64,000 nucleotides of DNA, from positions 1,984,001 to 2,048,000 of the forward strand of contig JAFEKR010000005.1 of NCBI GenBank assembly GCA_019022495.1. Reading direction: 5' to 3'. Made by a program: the position numbers and the translations under genes. This DNA is from Epichloe hybrida (taxonomy: Eukaryota > Ascomycota > Sordariomycetes > Hypocreales > Clavicipitaceae). The notes under the pieces were generated by a model. That model was not told the origin of the DNA. It saw only the letters and a list, made by a program, of their open reading frames with translations, and did no database searches. Shown here one piece after another: positions 1 to 10,299 of the stretch (positions are counted from its first letter, which is position 1; each line of letters begins with the position of its first letter).

Positions 1-139
1 GCTGACCTGCAGGGTACAATTCGATACCAAAGCCGAAATATCATCCGCAGTGCGAGTTCGCCGATTCAACTAGCTGAGCACTGATGCGAAGCTACGACGT
101 CGAAACTCGCGAGCCGTCGTCGCCGAGTGCGCGGTCACC

Positions 140-1969
140 ATGATTGATCGCAGCGATTCGGTCAAGGCTCCGACCAGCATATCAACATCCGCTGTTTCAG
201 CGAGCTCCCAGCCCGTGGGGTCAAGCAACATCCGTCCGCGCAATCGCCGACTTGACAACGCCGTCCAATCCGATGGAACACCAACAAGTATTCATTCCAC
301 AAGGAGCAGTGCTGGTCTCTGCCCCTCGAGAGATGTTATGAGAAGCTCTACGGACGTCGCTGGATCCTCTGAGCGTTCAGGACCAGGAACTCGACCCGAC
401 GACGCAGCGGGTGGGCACGAGCTGGCGCGATTTATCGGTGACTCTTGGACTCGGAGTTGGACATCAGTCCAAGCCTTCGCCTCGAATATCATGCCTAATG
501 GCAATAAACCTTCAAACGGCCTCAGGCCGCCACAAGGGAGACTGCGCCTTCGTAGCAACTCTCGCCTAGATACCTGGGGACCGGTGCCACCATCCCGGCT
601 ACCTTCCACGCACGAAAGCGCGGCAGGATCTCTTGCCCGTAGGGAAGCAGATCTGAAGGTCGCCAAGACAGCAAGTGTTCTGGAGAGCTACGAGGGGGTG
701 AATGGAGGGCTCGATATTTTGGGCAAGCACAAGCGCCGAAAATCCGATGAGCTCGTTTCTCACGACCTTCAAGCGGCGGAGCAATTGGTCTACGTTCATG
801 AAGTACAACCCAACGACACTTATGCGGGCATTGTTCTTCGCTACAAATGCCGCGAGGACGTCTTTCGAAAGGCGAACCGTCTTTGGTCTCGAGACAGCAT
901 TCAGACGCGCAAGTTGCTCATATTGCCAGTTGATGCTTGCGAGATAAGAGGGCGACCTTGTGGCTCTCCAACGGGTGATCAAGGCTATGAGACGGACTTC
1001 CTAGCCCCAACACCGTCAGCAATCGGAGGCGCACCCTCAACCAACGAAACGCATAGTGATAGCTTCTTCGCGGAGCTTCATAGCTCAGCATCTAATGCCA
1101 ACACTCACTGTGAGCAGGATGCAGAAGATGACAGGCCCTGGACACATGTACGCTGGGTACAGATTGAGACATTCGAAAAACCAGTGCAGATTGCGCGGGT
1201 AGCTCGGCAGTCTTTAGGATATTACCCCCCAAGACGAAAAAGAAGTGTTAGGACCGTATCCCCCTTATCAACACCTAGACAGAGCTCAGACTTGTTCAAT
1301 TTACCTCCTAGCTCGAATGAACGACCATCTCATCATCGAATTGACTCATCTAGCGATCAGCCGCCTGTTTCCGGCACGCCCGTATCATCTTGCAGCCGCG
1401 CGGGGAGTGAGACGGCAGACACTAGGCCAACATGGATGCGACGGCCGGGTGGAGTTGGTTCCATGAACAGTAATGTTAGAGCGCCAGGCCCGGACAAGGA
1501 TTACCTCAATATATGGGCAAAGAAGCACTTGCCAGGCTTGAATATTGATGAGTTGCCCTCTATGTCCGTCATGGGATCAGAGAGTGCACATTTTGGTTTT
1601 GGGCATTCTTCACCAAGCATTGTTGAAGGTCCGTTTGAAGAGGGCAGAGACATCAGCAGCACTTCACGCCAGGGAAATGGTTTGGATAGGGCGGCTGCGG
1701 TAGTCGAACACTGGTTGCGAGGCGCTCTAGCCAAACGGCCTAGCACCCCGCTGTTAGGAAATCGATCAAGACCAACGGGCTCATCTTCCAATCAAGCAGT
1801 CAGTGACTTGATTGAGCTTATGGACGCTACCGGCGAAGAAGACAAACCGACAAATTTGTTAACACCATCACGTCCTGTAGCGACTGCTCGAAACGATGAT
1901 ATTGTTTCCTCAAGGGGCAAAAAAAGGATGGCTGTGGGGAACCCTGATACACAGAAGAAAGATGATTAA
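140..1969 (+). CDS. Intracellular LysM-domain protein, 609 aa
   Basis: This is a single-exon gene. The ATG at 140 has a good context (A at -3), and an in-frame TAG lies upstream at 71-73, so this is the first possible Met. A LysM-like domain covers about residues 215-267: it opens with VHEVQPNDTYAGIVLRY and continues into a KANRLW / LLILPV pattern. A second conserved-looking block lies near residues 333-370 (HVRWVQIETF then PVQIARVARQSLGYYPPRR). The rest is Ser/Pro/Arg-rich and probably disordered. There is no signal peptide or membrane segment, so this is not the secreted chitin-binding LysM effector type; it resembles the cytosolic LysM proteins widespread in ascomycetes, whose role is poorly known. 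Codon use is normal and GC is moderate, so it looks like a living gene. The domain call is fairly sure; the function is unknown. Confidence 0.8.
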   Translation: MIDRSDSVKAPTSISTSAVSASSQPVGSSNIRPRNRRLDNAVQSDGTPTSIHSTRSSAGLCPSRDVMRSSTDVAGSSERSGPGTRPDDAAGGHELARFIGDSWTRSWTSVQAFASNIMPNGNKPSNGLRPPQGRLRLRSNSRLDTWGPVPPSRLPSTHESAAGSLARREADLKVAKTASVLESYEGVNGGLDILGKHKRRKSDELVSHDLQAAEQLVYVHEVQPNDTYAGIVLRYKCREDVFRKANRLWSRDSIQTRKLLILPVDACEIRGRPCGSPTGDQGYETDFLAPTPSAIGGAPSTNETHSDSFFAELHSSASNANTHCEQDAEDDRPWTHVRWVQIETFEKPVQIARVARQSLGYYPPRRKRSVRTVSPLSTPRQSSDLFNLPPSSNERPSHHRIDSSSDQPPVSGTPVSSCSRAGSETADTRPTWMRRPGGVGSMNSNVRAPGPDKDYLNIWAKKHLPGLNIDELPSMSVMGSESAHFGFGHSSPSIVEGPFEEGRDISSTSRQGNGLDRAAAVVEHWLRGALAKRPSTPLLGNRSRPTGSSSNQAVSDLIELMDATGEEDKPTNLLTPSRPVATARNDDIVSSRGKKRMAVGNPDTQKKDD

Positions 1970-2780
1970 TTTGACAGGTTTCTGACAACGAGCTGATTCA
2001 TTTAATCCATGATGTCTGGTCCCGATTTGTGCCTTGCAATCAGGTTTTACCTAGGCCACATCTCCACAGACTTGGCTTTACATTACTGTATGTATCTCCT
2101 ACATATGTATTGGCTTTTGGTTTGGATAGTTGCAGGCATGTCATAGAGCAAAGCAAGCATTTTTCTTTGTTGCATCATGTCTCTCTGCGGCTCTTCTGGT
2201 CCCTCTCTTCTCGCGTTCTATCCTTTCCCGTGATTTGTCCCTCTTAGACGCGTGATCTAAGACATATTAAGTGATGAACATAGCGATTATACTTGAAATA
2301 ACTAGTGACAATCATAATCCAAATGTTCGTGTTACGTGCTGGCTTTGCACGAAAGGGGGCCGATTTCGTTAGAGAGGCTAACGGATTTAACTGATTATGA
2401 GTTGTACTAATTTTACGAAAGCTACTATTGGGTATGTTGTGATGCGTAAGAAGTATGTTATCCCCTACCTTAAGATACTGAACCTGGCCTTGTAGCGATT
2501 GCCTACGACCACACATGTTCTGTGACGTAACAGTTAGCTCCTGTGTAGGACAGACAATACTTTTCACACAAGTACTTTTTATCAGGGAAAGCGGAGCTTT
2601 GCCTGCGTTTTGCGTGCAAGGCGAAGGCAAGAGTGTGGAGCGTAGCTTCCCGCTTTCCCTTTATTAAAATAAGGTCGTCCTGTGGAGACGTCTCTTCTGA
2701 TTGGTCAGACGCGAAATACTCTTCGGCGACTGGTCGAGAAAAAATTTTCTGCCTCTCTTGACCGCCTAAGCTAGGGGGGG
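1970..2780. other. Intergenic, nothing recognised
   Basis: About 0.8 kb between the LysM gene and the minisatellite. The first part is T-rich and fits a 3' untranslated region. Open frames here are short, lack recognisable motifs and overlap each other. A short G run (about 2774-2781) marks the junction with the repeat array. Confidence 0.6.
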
Positions 2781-4869
2781 GTCAGATCGTCAATCAGATC
2801 GTCAATCAGATCGTCAATCAAATCATCAGTCAAATCGTCAGTCAAATCGTCAATCAAATCGTCAATCAAATCATCAGTCAGAAAGTCAGTCAAATCATCA
2901 GTCAAATCGTCAGTCAAATCGTCAATTAGATTGTCAATCAAATCGTTAGTCAAATCGTCAGTCAAATCGTCAGTCAAATCGTCGATTAGATTGTCAATCA
3001 AATCGTTAGTCAAATCGTCAGTCAAATCGTCAATTAGATTGTCAGTCAAATCATCAGTCAAATCGTCAATTAGATTGTCAATCAAATTGTCAGTCAAATC
3101 GTCAGTCAAATCGTCAATCAAATCATCAGTCAGAAAGTCAGTCAAATCGTCAGTCAAATCGTCAAATCGTCAAATCGTCAAATCGTCAAATCGTCAAATC
3201 GTCAAATCGGTCAAATCGTCAAATCGGTCAAATCGGTCAAATCAGTCAGAAAGTCAGTCAAATCATCAATTAAATCATCAATCAGATCGTCAATCAGATT
3301 GTCAATCAGATTGTCAGTTAAATCGTTAATCAAATCGTCAGTCAAATCGTCAATTAGATCGTCAGTCAAATCGTTAGTCAAATCGTCGATTAGATTATCA
3401 ATCAAATCGTTAGTCAAATCGTCAGTCAAATCGTTAATTAGATTATTAGTCAAATCATTAGTCAAATCGTCAATTAGATTATCAATCAAATTGTCAGTCA
3501 AATCGTCAGTCAAATCGTCAATCAAATCGTCAATCAAATCGTCAATCAAATCATCAGTCAGAAAGTCAGTCAAATCGTCAATCAAATCATCAGTCAAATC
3601 GTCAGTCAAATCGTCAATCAAATCGTCAATCAAATCATCAGTCAAATCGTTAGTTAAATCATCAATTAGATCGTTAGTTAAATCGTTAGTTAAATCGTTA
3701 ATTAGATTATCAATCAAATTATCAGTCAAATCGTCAGTCAAATCGTCAATCAAATCATTAGTCAGAAAGTCAGTCAAATCGTCAGTTAAATCGTTAGTTA
3801 AATCGTCAATTAGATTGTCAATCAAATCATTAGTCAAATCGTCAGTCAAATCGTCAATCAAATCATCAGTCAGAAAGTCAGTCAAATTGTCAAATCGTTA
3901 AATCGGTCAAATCAGTCAAATCGTCAGTCAAATCGTCAGTCAAATCGTCAATCAAATCATTAGTCAGAAAGTCAGTCAAATCGTCAGTCAAATCGTCAGT
4001 CAAATCGTCAATTAGATTGTCAATCAAATCATTAGTCAAATCGTCAGTCAAATCGTCAATCAAATTGTCAATCAAATCATTAGTCAGAAAGTCAGTCAAA
4101 TCGTCAGTTAAATCGTCAATTAGATTGTCAATCAAATCATTAGTCAAATCGTCAGTCAAATCGTCAGTCAAATCGTCAATCAAATCGTCAATCAAATCAT
4201 CAGTCAGAAAGTCAGTCAAATTGTCAAATCGTTAAATCGGTCAAATCAGTCAAATCGTCAGTCAAATCGTCAGTCAAATCGTCAGTCAAATCGTCAGTCA
4301 AATCGTCAATCAAATCATTAGTCAGAAAGTCAGTCAAATCGTCAGTTAAATCGTCAGTTAAATCGTCAGTTAAATCGTCAATTAGATTGTCAATCAAATC
4401 ATTAGTCAAATTGTCAGTCAAATTGTCAGTCAAATCGTCAATTAGATCGTTAGTCAAATCGTCAGTTAAATCGTCAATTAGATTGTCAATCAAATTGTCA
4501 GTCAAATCGTCAGTCAAATCGTTAGTCAAATCATCAGTCAGAAAGTCAGTCAAATCGTCAAATCGTTAAATCGTCAAATCGGTCAAATCAGTCAGAAAGT
4601 CAGTCAAATCATCAATTAAATCATCAATCAGATCGTCAATCAAATCATCAGTTAGAAAGTCAGTCAAATCGTCAGTTAAATCATTAATCAAATCATCAAT
4701 CGAATCATCAGTCAGAAAGTTAGTCAAATCGTCAAATCGTTAAATCGGTCAAATCAGTCAGAAAGTCAGTCAAATCATCAATTAAATCATCAATCAGATC
4801 GTCAATCAGATCGTCAATCAGATTGTCAATCAGATCGTTAATCAGATTATTATTAAATTATTAGTTAGA
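2781..4869. repeat. 2.1-kb minisatellite, 12-bp unit
   Basis: About 170 imperfect copies of a 12-bp unit with consensus GTCAGTCAAATC (variants GTCAATCAAATC, GTTAGTCAAATC, GTCAATTAGATT). Stretches near 3160-3240 use an 8-bp unit, GTCAAATC, showing that the 12-mer is GTCA plus this 8-mer. A GTCAGAAAGTCAGTC interruption recurs every few hundred bases and marks a higher-order period: the blocks at about 3866-3915 and 4201-4250 are nearly the same. The unit is a multiple of three and lacks stops in several frames, so long open frames (for example a D/L/T/I repeat on the minus strand) appear on both strands; these are artefacts of the repeat. Many CpA sites are intact, unlike the transposons. Confidence 0.95.
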
Positions 4870-5517
4870 TAGAAAAAAAACAGAAGTGGATAATAGTTAG
4901 CCCAGGCGGATACCGAGCTTTCCCTGCGCCTATGATGCCGATAAATTCGGGCAGCCATAAGGGTCTTGTACAAGTTCTTTTATAAAAAGGACTGTTCGTA
5001 CATAGGGAATTCTAGCACAACTTCTGGGTTCTTATAGTGTCTTACGGGCCTCGGCTTGATCCGGACTTGACCCGAGCTTGTAGCGCGAGTTCAATAACAT
5101 AAACCTACATAGCCTTATGGCGTGGTACGCTGGGATAATAGGAGACAGGGCCTCACATAAATTTAATATCCTTTTAATGAATACAATTTCTTAGCTATAT
5201 TCAACAATAAAAGAAATACAAAATCATTAACCTTGTTATTTGAGGTATAATTGCTACTACGCATTTGAATTTTGACTAATACGCGTTTAATCCGTGCTTG
5301 CTCTTGTTTAATAAGTGGGCTAATAAAGGGGTGTTTGTTGTTTTAGAGCTTTTCCTCTTCCAATGACGGATGACCCGCCTTAAACCTCGACATCCAAGAG
5401 CGCCGGCCAATCACGGTTCATGCCATCGTCATCTTTCTTCCACTGCGCCAGCAACATTCCGCTTTGACGGCACGAAATCTTCAACAACAGCCGTCTTGGT
5501 ACGGTCGTGCGGACTAG
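4870..5517. other. Repeat relic and ARV1 leader
   Basis: The first part holds a repeat relic (listed separately at 5007-5036) in moderately AT-rich DNA. The rest is the presumed promoter and leader of ARV1. Two upstream ATGs occur, at 5363 (a six-codon frame) and at 5370 (a 71-codon frame running past the ARV1 start in another frame). They matter only if transcription starts upstream of them. Confidence 0.5.
5007..5036 (-). repeat. Relic of the 29.4/29.6-kb dispersed repeat
   Basis: Read on the minus strand, these 30 bases match the start of the two repeats at 29367 and 29629 (TGTAAGAACCCAGAAGGTGT type) with about four differences. This looks like the head of an old LTR-like repeat; the remainder cannot be aligned by eye. 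Confidence 0.55.
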
Positions 5518-6637
5518 ATGCCCATCTGTATCGAATGTCGATATCCCGTGAAAACATTATGGACCCAGTACTCCGGCGCCGGTGACAAGTCCAGCGGACA
5601 CAACATTCGATTAACTGTGTGTCGCAATTGCGGCCGCTTCTGCGACAAATACGTCGAGTATGACTTTGTTGTGCTCTTCATAGATCTCGTCTTGATCAAG
5701 CCACAGGTATTTTGGTCCAGAACATGCCTAGTCATATCTCCGGAATTCCTTGCCTAAGGCTGTGCTGGCTGGTGTTCGCGATGGCTGACTGTACTGTGAA
5801 TGCATTGCCCTCCATAGGTCTACAGACATCTTCTTCATAATACGCTGATGCGAGACGGCGACCGGTTCGATGTACGTGCCGTGATACTACATATACATGT
5901 CGGGTCCAGCATTTCAATTATGACGGCTTGATAGCATCATCTGCCCCCCCCCCTTCCTTTCCCCTCTGCTTGAGGTAGAGTGGCACTGCCAACAACTGAC
6001 TCTCTTTTTTGAATAGCCGTCCATCATTCGGCTCGGCGTTCTCTTGTTACTATTCGACGTTTATTTGACATGGGCCCGCATTGAGGAGCTGTCACAGCCT
6101 GCCATGGTACCGGGAGGAAGCAACTTGGGTAACTTGGCACAGCGGCCAATTGTGGTGCAATACCTCTTTTACTTGATGCTATGTGCCCTGTCAACTCTAG
6201 CATTTCACGTGAGCATCAGATATCTCACCTGCTCACCTTACTCCCCCTTGAATGCATTGGGCATCATGCCTCAGCACGCGAGGCCGAACTCGGTATCAAC
6301 GGCGTTACTTGTGTCATCTTCGACGAAGCTGTTTCCTATTCTCATGGTCATATGGGACTATGATGTCCCTGCTGCAGCCAGGTCATTAGGTTGGGCTGTC
6401 GTTGCGAATAATGTTGAAGCTCTTCGCATTTTACTGGACTGTAAGTACTACACAGCATGCATTCTCGCAATAGCTGGCGCGGCGTCTAGGTGGGCTATGG
6501 GACGAATGGTCCTGATTAGTGCAGGATTGGGCGATGTAGATTCCAGCGGCGAGGGCAGCGTCACTGCAGATGGGAAGGCCCTGTGGGCATTAGTTGTGTT
6601 AGCAAGAGATTGGGCTAGTCGATTAGCTGTCGGCTAG
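5518..6637 (+). CDS. ARV1: Arv1, ER lipid/GPI transporter-like protein, 287 aa
   Basis: Three exons: 5518-5706, 5818-5871, 6017-6637. Introns (111 and 145 bp) begin GTATTT and GTACGT, end in AG and have CTGAC branch sites. The protein begins MPICIECRYP and carries the Arv1 homology domain: a Cys4 zinc-binding pattern at C4, C7, C35 and C38, then a KYVEYDF motif. Exon 2 encodes VYRHLLHN. Exon 3 holds about four hydrophobic segments and the conserved stretches TKLFPILMVIW and NNVEALRILLDC. Arv1 is an ER membrane protein needed for sterol and sphingolipid homeostasis and for GPI-anchor synthesis in yeast. It sits convergent with VMA9. Upstream ATGs at 5363 and 5370 could form leader ORFs. Length is normal for filamentous fungi and nothing is broken. 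Confidence 0.92.
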
Positions 6638-7061
6638 AACTCTTACGATTCAACGACGAGGGCTTGTTATATTCAAGCACCGTCAAGGGTAACCTGCAGC
6701 TAGACAAAGGCGGCATATCAATTCTTCCAAAAAAGTCGTTCTAGGCATGTCTGTTGAAGCGTGTAGGCGAAGAGTTTATTGGAAACTTGCTACGGCACCT
6801 CAGATGTGCCAACCTAAGGTGTAGTGGTAGCGGATTGAAGATTACATAAAAGGGTCCGAGTCCGCCGTATGTCGCAGAGAATGCCCAAGTCGGTGTACAT
6901 GCGAGAAACAAAACAAAACAGAAAAAACGAATTCGCCTCCCAGTTACAATGAATGTGTAACCTATAAAACTCCAGCTTAGCCCGCACTGTGTTCGTACAA
7001 AGAAACCTTGGCTATCGTGTGAAGCATGGTCCTGTCGAGTTTGACCACGTCTCTCCAGACT
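6638..7061. other. Convergent intergenic region
   Basis: This holds the 3' flanks of ARV1 and VMA9. It includes a purine-rich AACAAAACAAAAC stretch near 6907. A weak tRNA-like segment near 6813-6880 does not fold and was rejected. Nothing else was recognised. Confidence 0.55.
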
Positions 7062-7459
7062 CTAATGACCCAGAAACTCCTCCCTCAAATCATTTCTCTT
7101 CGGCTCGATCAGGGGATGCAGTTGTGCGAGGAACGTAATGGCCCACATGAGATAACAACTCACGATGGAGAGAATCAAAGAGGATCGCCAAAGACTGTCA
7201 ATCAAATTCAAGTCAGTTGATCGACCATGATAACTTCTCAGCGAAGCGATGGAAGTTTCCTCGATAGAGAGAACAGGATTTTATGAACATACACCCGGTT
7301 TTCTCCCTTGGGGGCAAGGAACCATGACGCAACACAAAGAGCGACAATGATGGCGAGGCCAATGAAGACAGCATAACTATAAGGTGTTCGAGACGGATTA
7401 GAACAAAGCCGTAAATTGGAATATGAGCAGCCGCGAGAGAATATTCACCCTTGTGCCAT
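7062..7459 (-). CDS. VMA9: V-type ATPase subunit e (Vma9), 75 aa
   Basis: A three-exon gene too small and split to show as one reading frame. Minus-strand exons: 7459-7449 (11 nt, ATG GCA CAA GG), 7376-7293 and 7194-7062. Introns are 72 bp (GTGAAT..ATAG) and 98 bp (GTATGT..ACAG, branch CTGAC). The product starts MAQGYAVFIGLAIIVALCV and contains WFLAPKGENR, VLWRSS, CYLMWAITFLAQLHPLI and a charged tail. This is the two-helix pattern of the small hydrophobic subunit e of the V0 sector, which is needed for assembly of the vacuolar proton pump. The phase fits at both junctions and the length matches the family (about 70-75 aa). It is convergent with ARV1. Confidence 0.9.
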
Positions 7460-7744
7460 TTTTTAGTCTTCAAAAACTTCGCAACGTGGATGATGGGAAG
7501 TTGGCGGCTTGCTAATGCTTTAGCGATCTGGCTCCAAGCTCGGCGTGCTTAGTCATGATCCCCCGCGGACTTGGGTTCTCTACTCGTGCCACGCTCCACC
7601 AACTCGAGGTGAGTGCATCCAAATTAGTTATCACCCGGGCGGACATGTTACTTTGTAATAATAAATATAAATATTTATTATTACTTATTCGCACTCCGAA
7701 GCAAGAGTTTCACGTGTACCTAACCCTTAGGGCCTAGTGTGCGG
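7460..7744. other. VMA9 upstream region
   Basis: Presumed promoter of VMA9. At 7657-7684 there is a near-perfect AT-only palindrome (AATAATAAATAT / ATATTTATTATTA). No gene was recognised. The sequence turns AT-rich after about 7745. Confidence 0.5.
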
Positions 7745-7975
7745 CGGCGACAGGCTTAGAAGGCGTGAACCTTATGTACTGAGTATAGCTTTGTGTGATC
7801 TAGGCTTTTGCCAAGACCTAGCAATATAGGTGTTAGCTACAGTAACAGGCTATAAGCAAATAAATAGTGACTTGTTTAATGTACATTTTTTGCGCTATAG
7901 CGCAGTAATAGGATCAGGTTATACTGAATAACCCATGTCATGCGCGCTAACGTCCGCGAGAAGCCTATATATATA
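7745..7975 (+). repeat. LTR-like repeat relic, copy 1
   Basis: Shares a long patchy match with 29935-30125: the blocks CTAGGCTTT, AGACCTAGCAATATAGGT, GACTTGTT and CGCTAACGTCCGC occur in the same order and spacing. Copy 1 is more AT-biased than copy 2, as expected from RIP. It abuts the truncated copia coding trace, so it could be an LTR or a different old element. Confidence 0.55.
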
Positions 7976-9180
7976 TAACCCGCTCTAATCTAGCCTTAGG
8001 TTAGCTATAGGCTCTTAAATTAGTAGTTAAGCATTATTATAAAACTAGTTTTCCAGAGTCTTTAGTAGTGTTTTCTACCTAGATTATTAAATAGGACTAA
8101 TATTATATAAGTATGCTATTACGTATATGCTCTCTAACTATAGGTTTAGTAGTAGCCCTATGCCTATAAGTATTATATTTAACTATAATATAATTATTTA
8201 CCTTACCCTTTCTACTACTTTATTTAGTTTATAAGTATATAGTAGCGTAAGCTCTAGATTAATACCCTATAAGCATGCCTATATTTAAAAGATTATATTA
8301 GTGAATTAGCTAATAATAGCTCCTTTATAATCTTATCTAATCTTTATAATTAATAGTCTAAATTACCTTATAACCTATTATTTAAAGTAAATAAGTATAT
8401 TAAACACTATTACTTATAACTTATTAAGTAATATATAAACCTAAATTATACCTAAGAACTTATCTTTTATAACTAATAACTAGTTTATACTATTATAACT
8501 AGTCTTATAGTCCTAAAGGTCCTAATAGATTCTTTAGAATAGCCTTAGTAATATATATTCTAGTAGTCTTCTTAAAATAACCTAGTAAGCATAAACTAGA
8601 GTATATATCTTATAGTCTCTATACTTTATTCTATATAATTACACTCCCCTTATATAAGTATAACTCTTAGCTAAAGTATTTCTTTTAAGGTAGCTAGAAT
8701 ATAAGTACTAAAGTTCTTTAGGGTTTGCTTATATAGAGTGTAGGTCTTTGCTTAGGTAACTATACTATAAGTATTATTTATTATTATTTTCTTCTAAATT
8801 AATTATTAAGAATATTACTAGTGCTATAGTTAAATTTACTAATTACTTAGGACTATTATAAGAGAAAAGAGGCTTATATTAAAGGAAAATAATATTATAC
8901 TTCCTTTTAAGCTTAGCTAATAATAAGCTTTTATAGTAAGGTCTAATATATAAGGAGTAATTTACTTTATAATACTAAACGCCCTTCTTCTAAAGAAGGC
9001 TCTCTAATATAATATTTATATAGAATCCTTTTACTAATATAATATTTTATAAAGTAAGGTTTTCTATAAGTTCTCCCTTTAGTCTATTAAAGATTTTTTT
9101 AATTATATAAGTACCTCTTCCTATAATTTAGAAAGAGGTTATTCTAGCCTTAAGGTAATTATTAACTATCTCTTTAAAGG
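7976..9180 (-). pseudogene. Copia A, left fragment: protease and integrase remnants
   Basis: Read on the minus strand from 9180 downwards, the frame shows a GRGTY / NIILVKGFYINIILESLL pattern typical of the Ty1/copia protease region (about 8800-9180). It is followed at about 8050-8650 by an integrase-like stretch (DYKTSYNSIN, KFLGIIWVYILLNK, then LYNISP) if the TAA/TAG stops are read as former Gln/Trp codons. No reverse transcriptase follows, so the element is truncated near 7976. The same reading continues across the inserted copia B into 23801-24480. All damage is CpA/TpG to TpA, so this is a RIP-killed element. Confidence 0.65.
9176..9180. repeat. Target-site duplication AAAGG, left
   Basis: AAAGG directly before the left LTR of copia B, repeated at 23801-23805 directly after its right LTR. 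This gives the exact ends of the element. Confidence 0.9.
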
Positions 9181-9487
9181 TGTTGGATTCACAGGGTATT
9201 GAATTCAATGTAATACAGTCGTAAGCCCGAAGAATAGTATTGTCATTGATTATCTATTCTAGGCTGCGTTATTTGTTATTATGATTAATTAAGTTATAGG
9301 AAAAGAGAGGTAAAAAGCTAGAAGTTATAATATATAAAGGGAAAAGGGGTTACGCGTTTATATCCCTATATTTCCTAGCTAATTAACGTGCTAGGTTATA
9401 GGTTATATGTAGGGTCCGCGCGTGGCCTAAGCTTCTGCTAGGTAATTGCGGCTATGATGCGTAATTAATATTACCTTTGTTCTAATA
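9181..9487 (-). repeat. Copia B left LTR (3' LTR)
   Basis: 307 bp, TGTTGGATTC..GTTCTAATA. Its first ~90 bases keep the C/G bases that the right LTR has lost. Its last ~150 bases are the mutated ones, where the right LTR keeps C/G. Confidence 0.92.
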
Positions 9488-9617
9488 CTAGAACTTCTCT
9501 CTTTTAATATAATTATTAACGCGCGATATTAATTATAGAAATAAAAAAGGAAAGATAAATTAAGAATATAATTAATAGGGGATATAAGGAAAAGAACTTA
9601 TAGCCTATCTAGGTGTA
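9488..9617 (-). mobile_element. Copia B internal stub
   Basis: 130 bp of copia B between its left LTR and the chromovirus insertion. It is AT-rich and non-coding, and ends with the GTGTA duplication at 9613-9617. Confidence 0.7.
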
Positions 9618-9884
9618 TGTTAGGAGCACGGAGGCCAAGGGGCCATGGACGGGACGGTCACATGTTAGAGCCCTTAGATAAGCCTCAGGTTCCGCGGATA
9701 ACTAAGTAGCTACAAGATAGCTATATGTATATAGTAAGGTATTTAGATAAGGACTACCTATAAGAGATATAAGAGGTTAGAGTTTAAGACCTTTATATAC
9801 CTACCCCTAAGTAATAGCTCTCTAGCTATAACTAAGAACCTTAGCCTTTACTTCATTTATATCTCCCTAAACATAGTTATAATA
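9618..9884 (+). repeat. Gypsy C 5' LTR
   Basis: 267 bp. The first ~95 bases are unmutated relative to the other LTR (for example GGCCAAGGGGCCATGGACGG). The remainder is mutated and ends AGTTATAATA where the partner has AGTCGTGACA. Confidence 0.92.
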
Positions 9885-10299
9885 AGTTAAACTCTTAAAC
9901 CCTTTAGGGAAAATAAACTATTAGCTAGATTTAAATATAAAGAAGCTATAGAATATTTACCTAAAACATACCTACACCACCTAGTAAGGAAGCCCTAACT
10001 CTATAGCACCTAGGTAGCAACTAGAATACCCTAACTATAGAATATAAGAGGGTATAGTAGACACTACCTAACTAATATAGTAACACTAAATCTAGTAATA
10101 ATAACAATCTGGATAAGCTATAGAGGTAACATAAGGTTATATAAGCTAAGCTACAAAATGCCTGCATAAGAAAGGAGATCTTAGATATAGAAGCATAGCT
10201 TAAGGAAATAGAAGCGGACCTATAATTAGCTAGATTAGGCAGAGAACCTATAATTACCCCTTAGATAAACACGCAGAGAATTCCCTTATTCCTAGACTT

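Noticed and set aside
140..1969. Secreted LysM effector
   Set aside because: No signal peptide and a single LysM in the middle of a long disordered protein.
2771..4553. Long open frames of D/L/T/I or K/S/V repeats on both strands
   Set aside because: They follow from a stop-free 12-bp unit that is a multiple of three. They occur in several frames at once and have no start context or flanking gene structure.
5370..5585. 71-codon frame overlapping the ARV1 start
   Set aside because: Arg/Ser/Thr-rich without motifs; at most a leader ORF. The ARV1 frame explains the conserved sequence.
6813..6880. tRNA-like segment (GTGTAGTGGTAGC followed by GGGTCCGAGTCC)
   Set aside because: The acceptor and T stems do not pair, and no anticodon arm of normal size fits.
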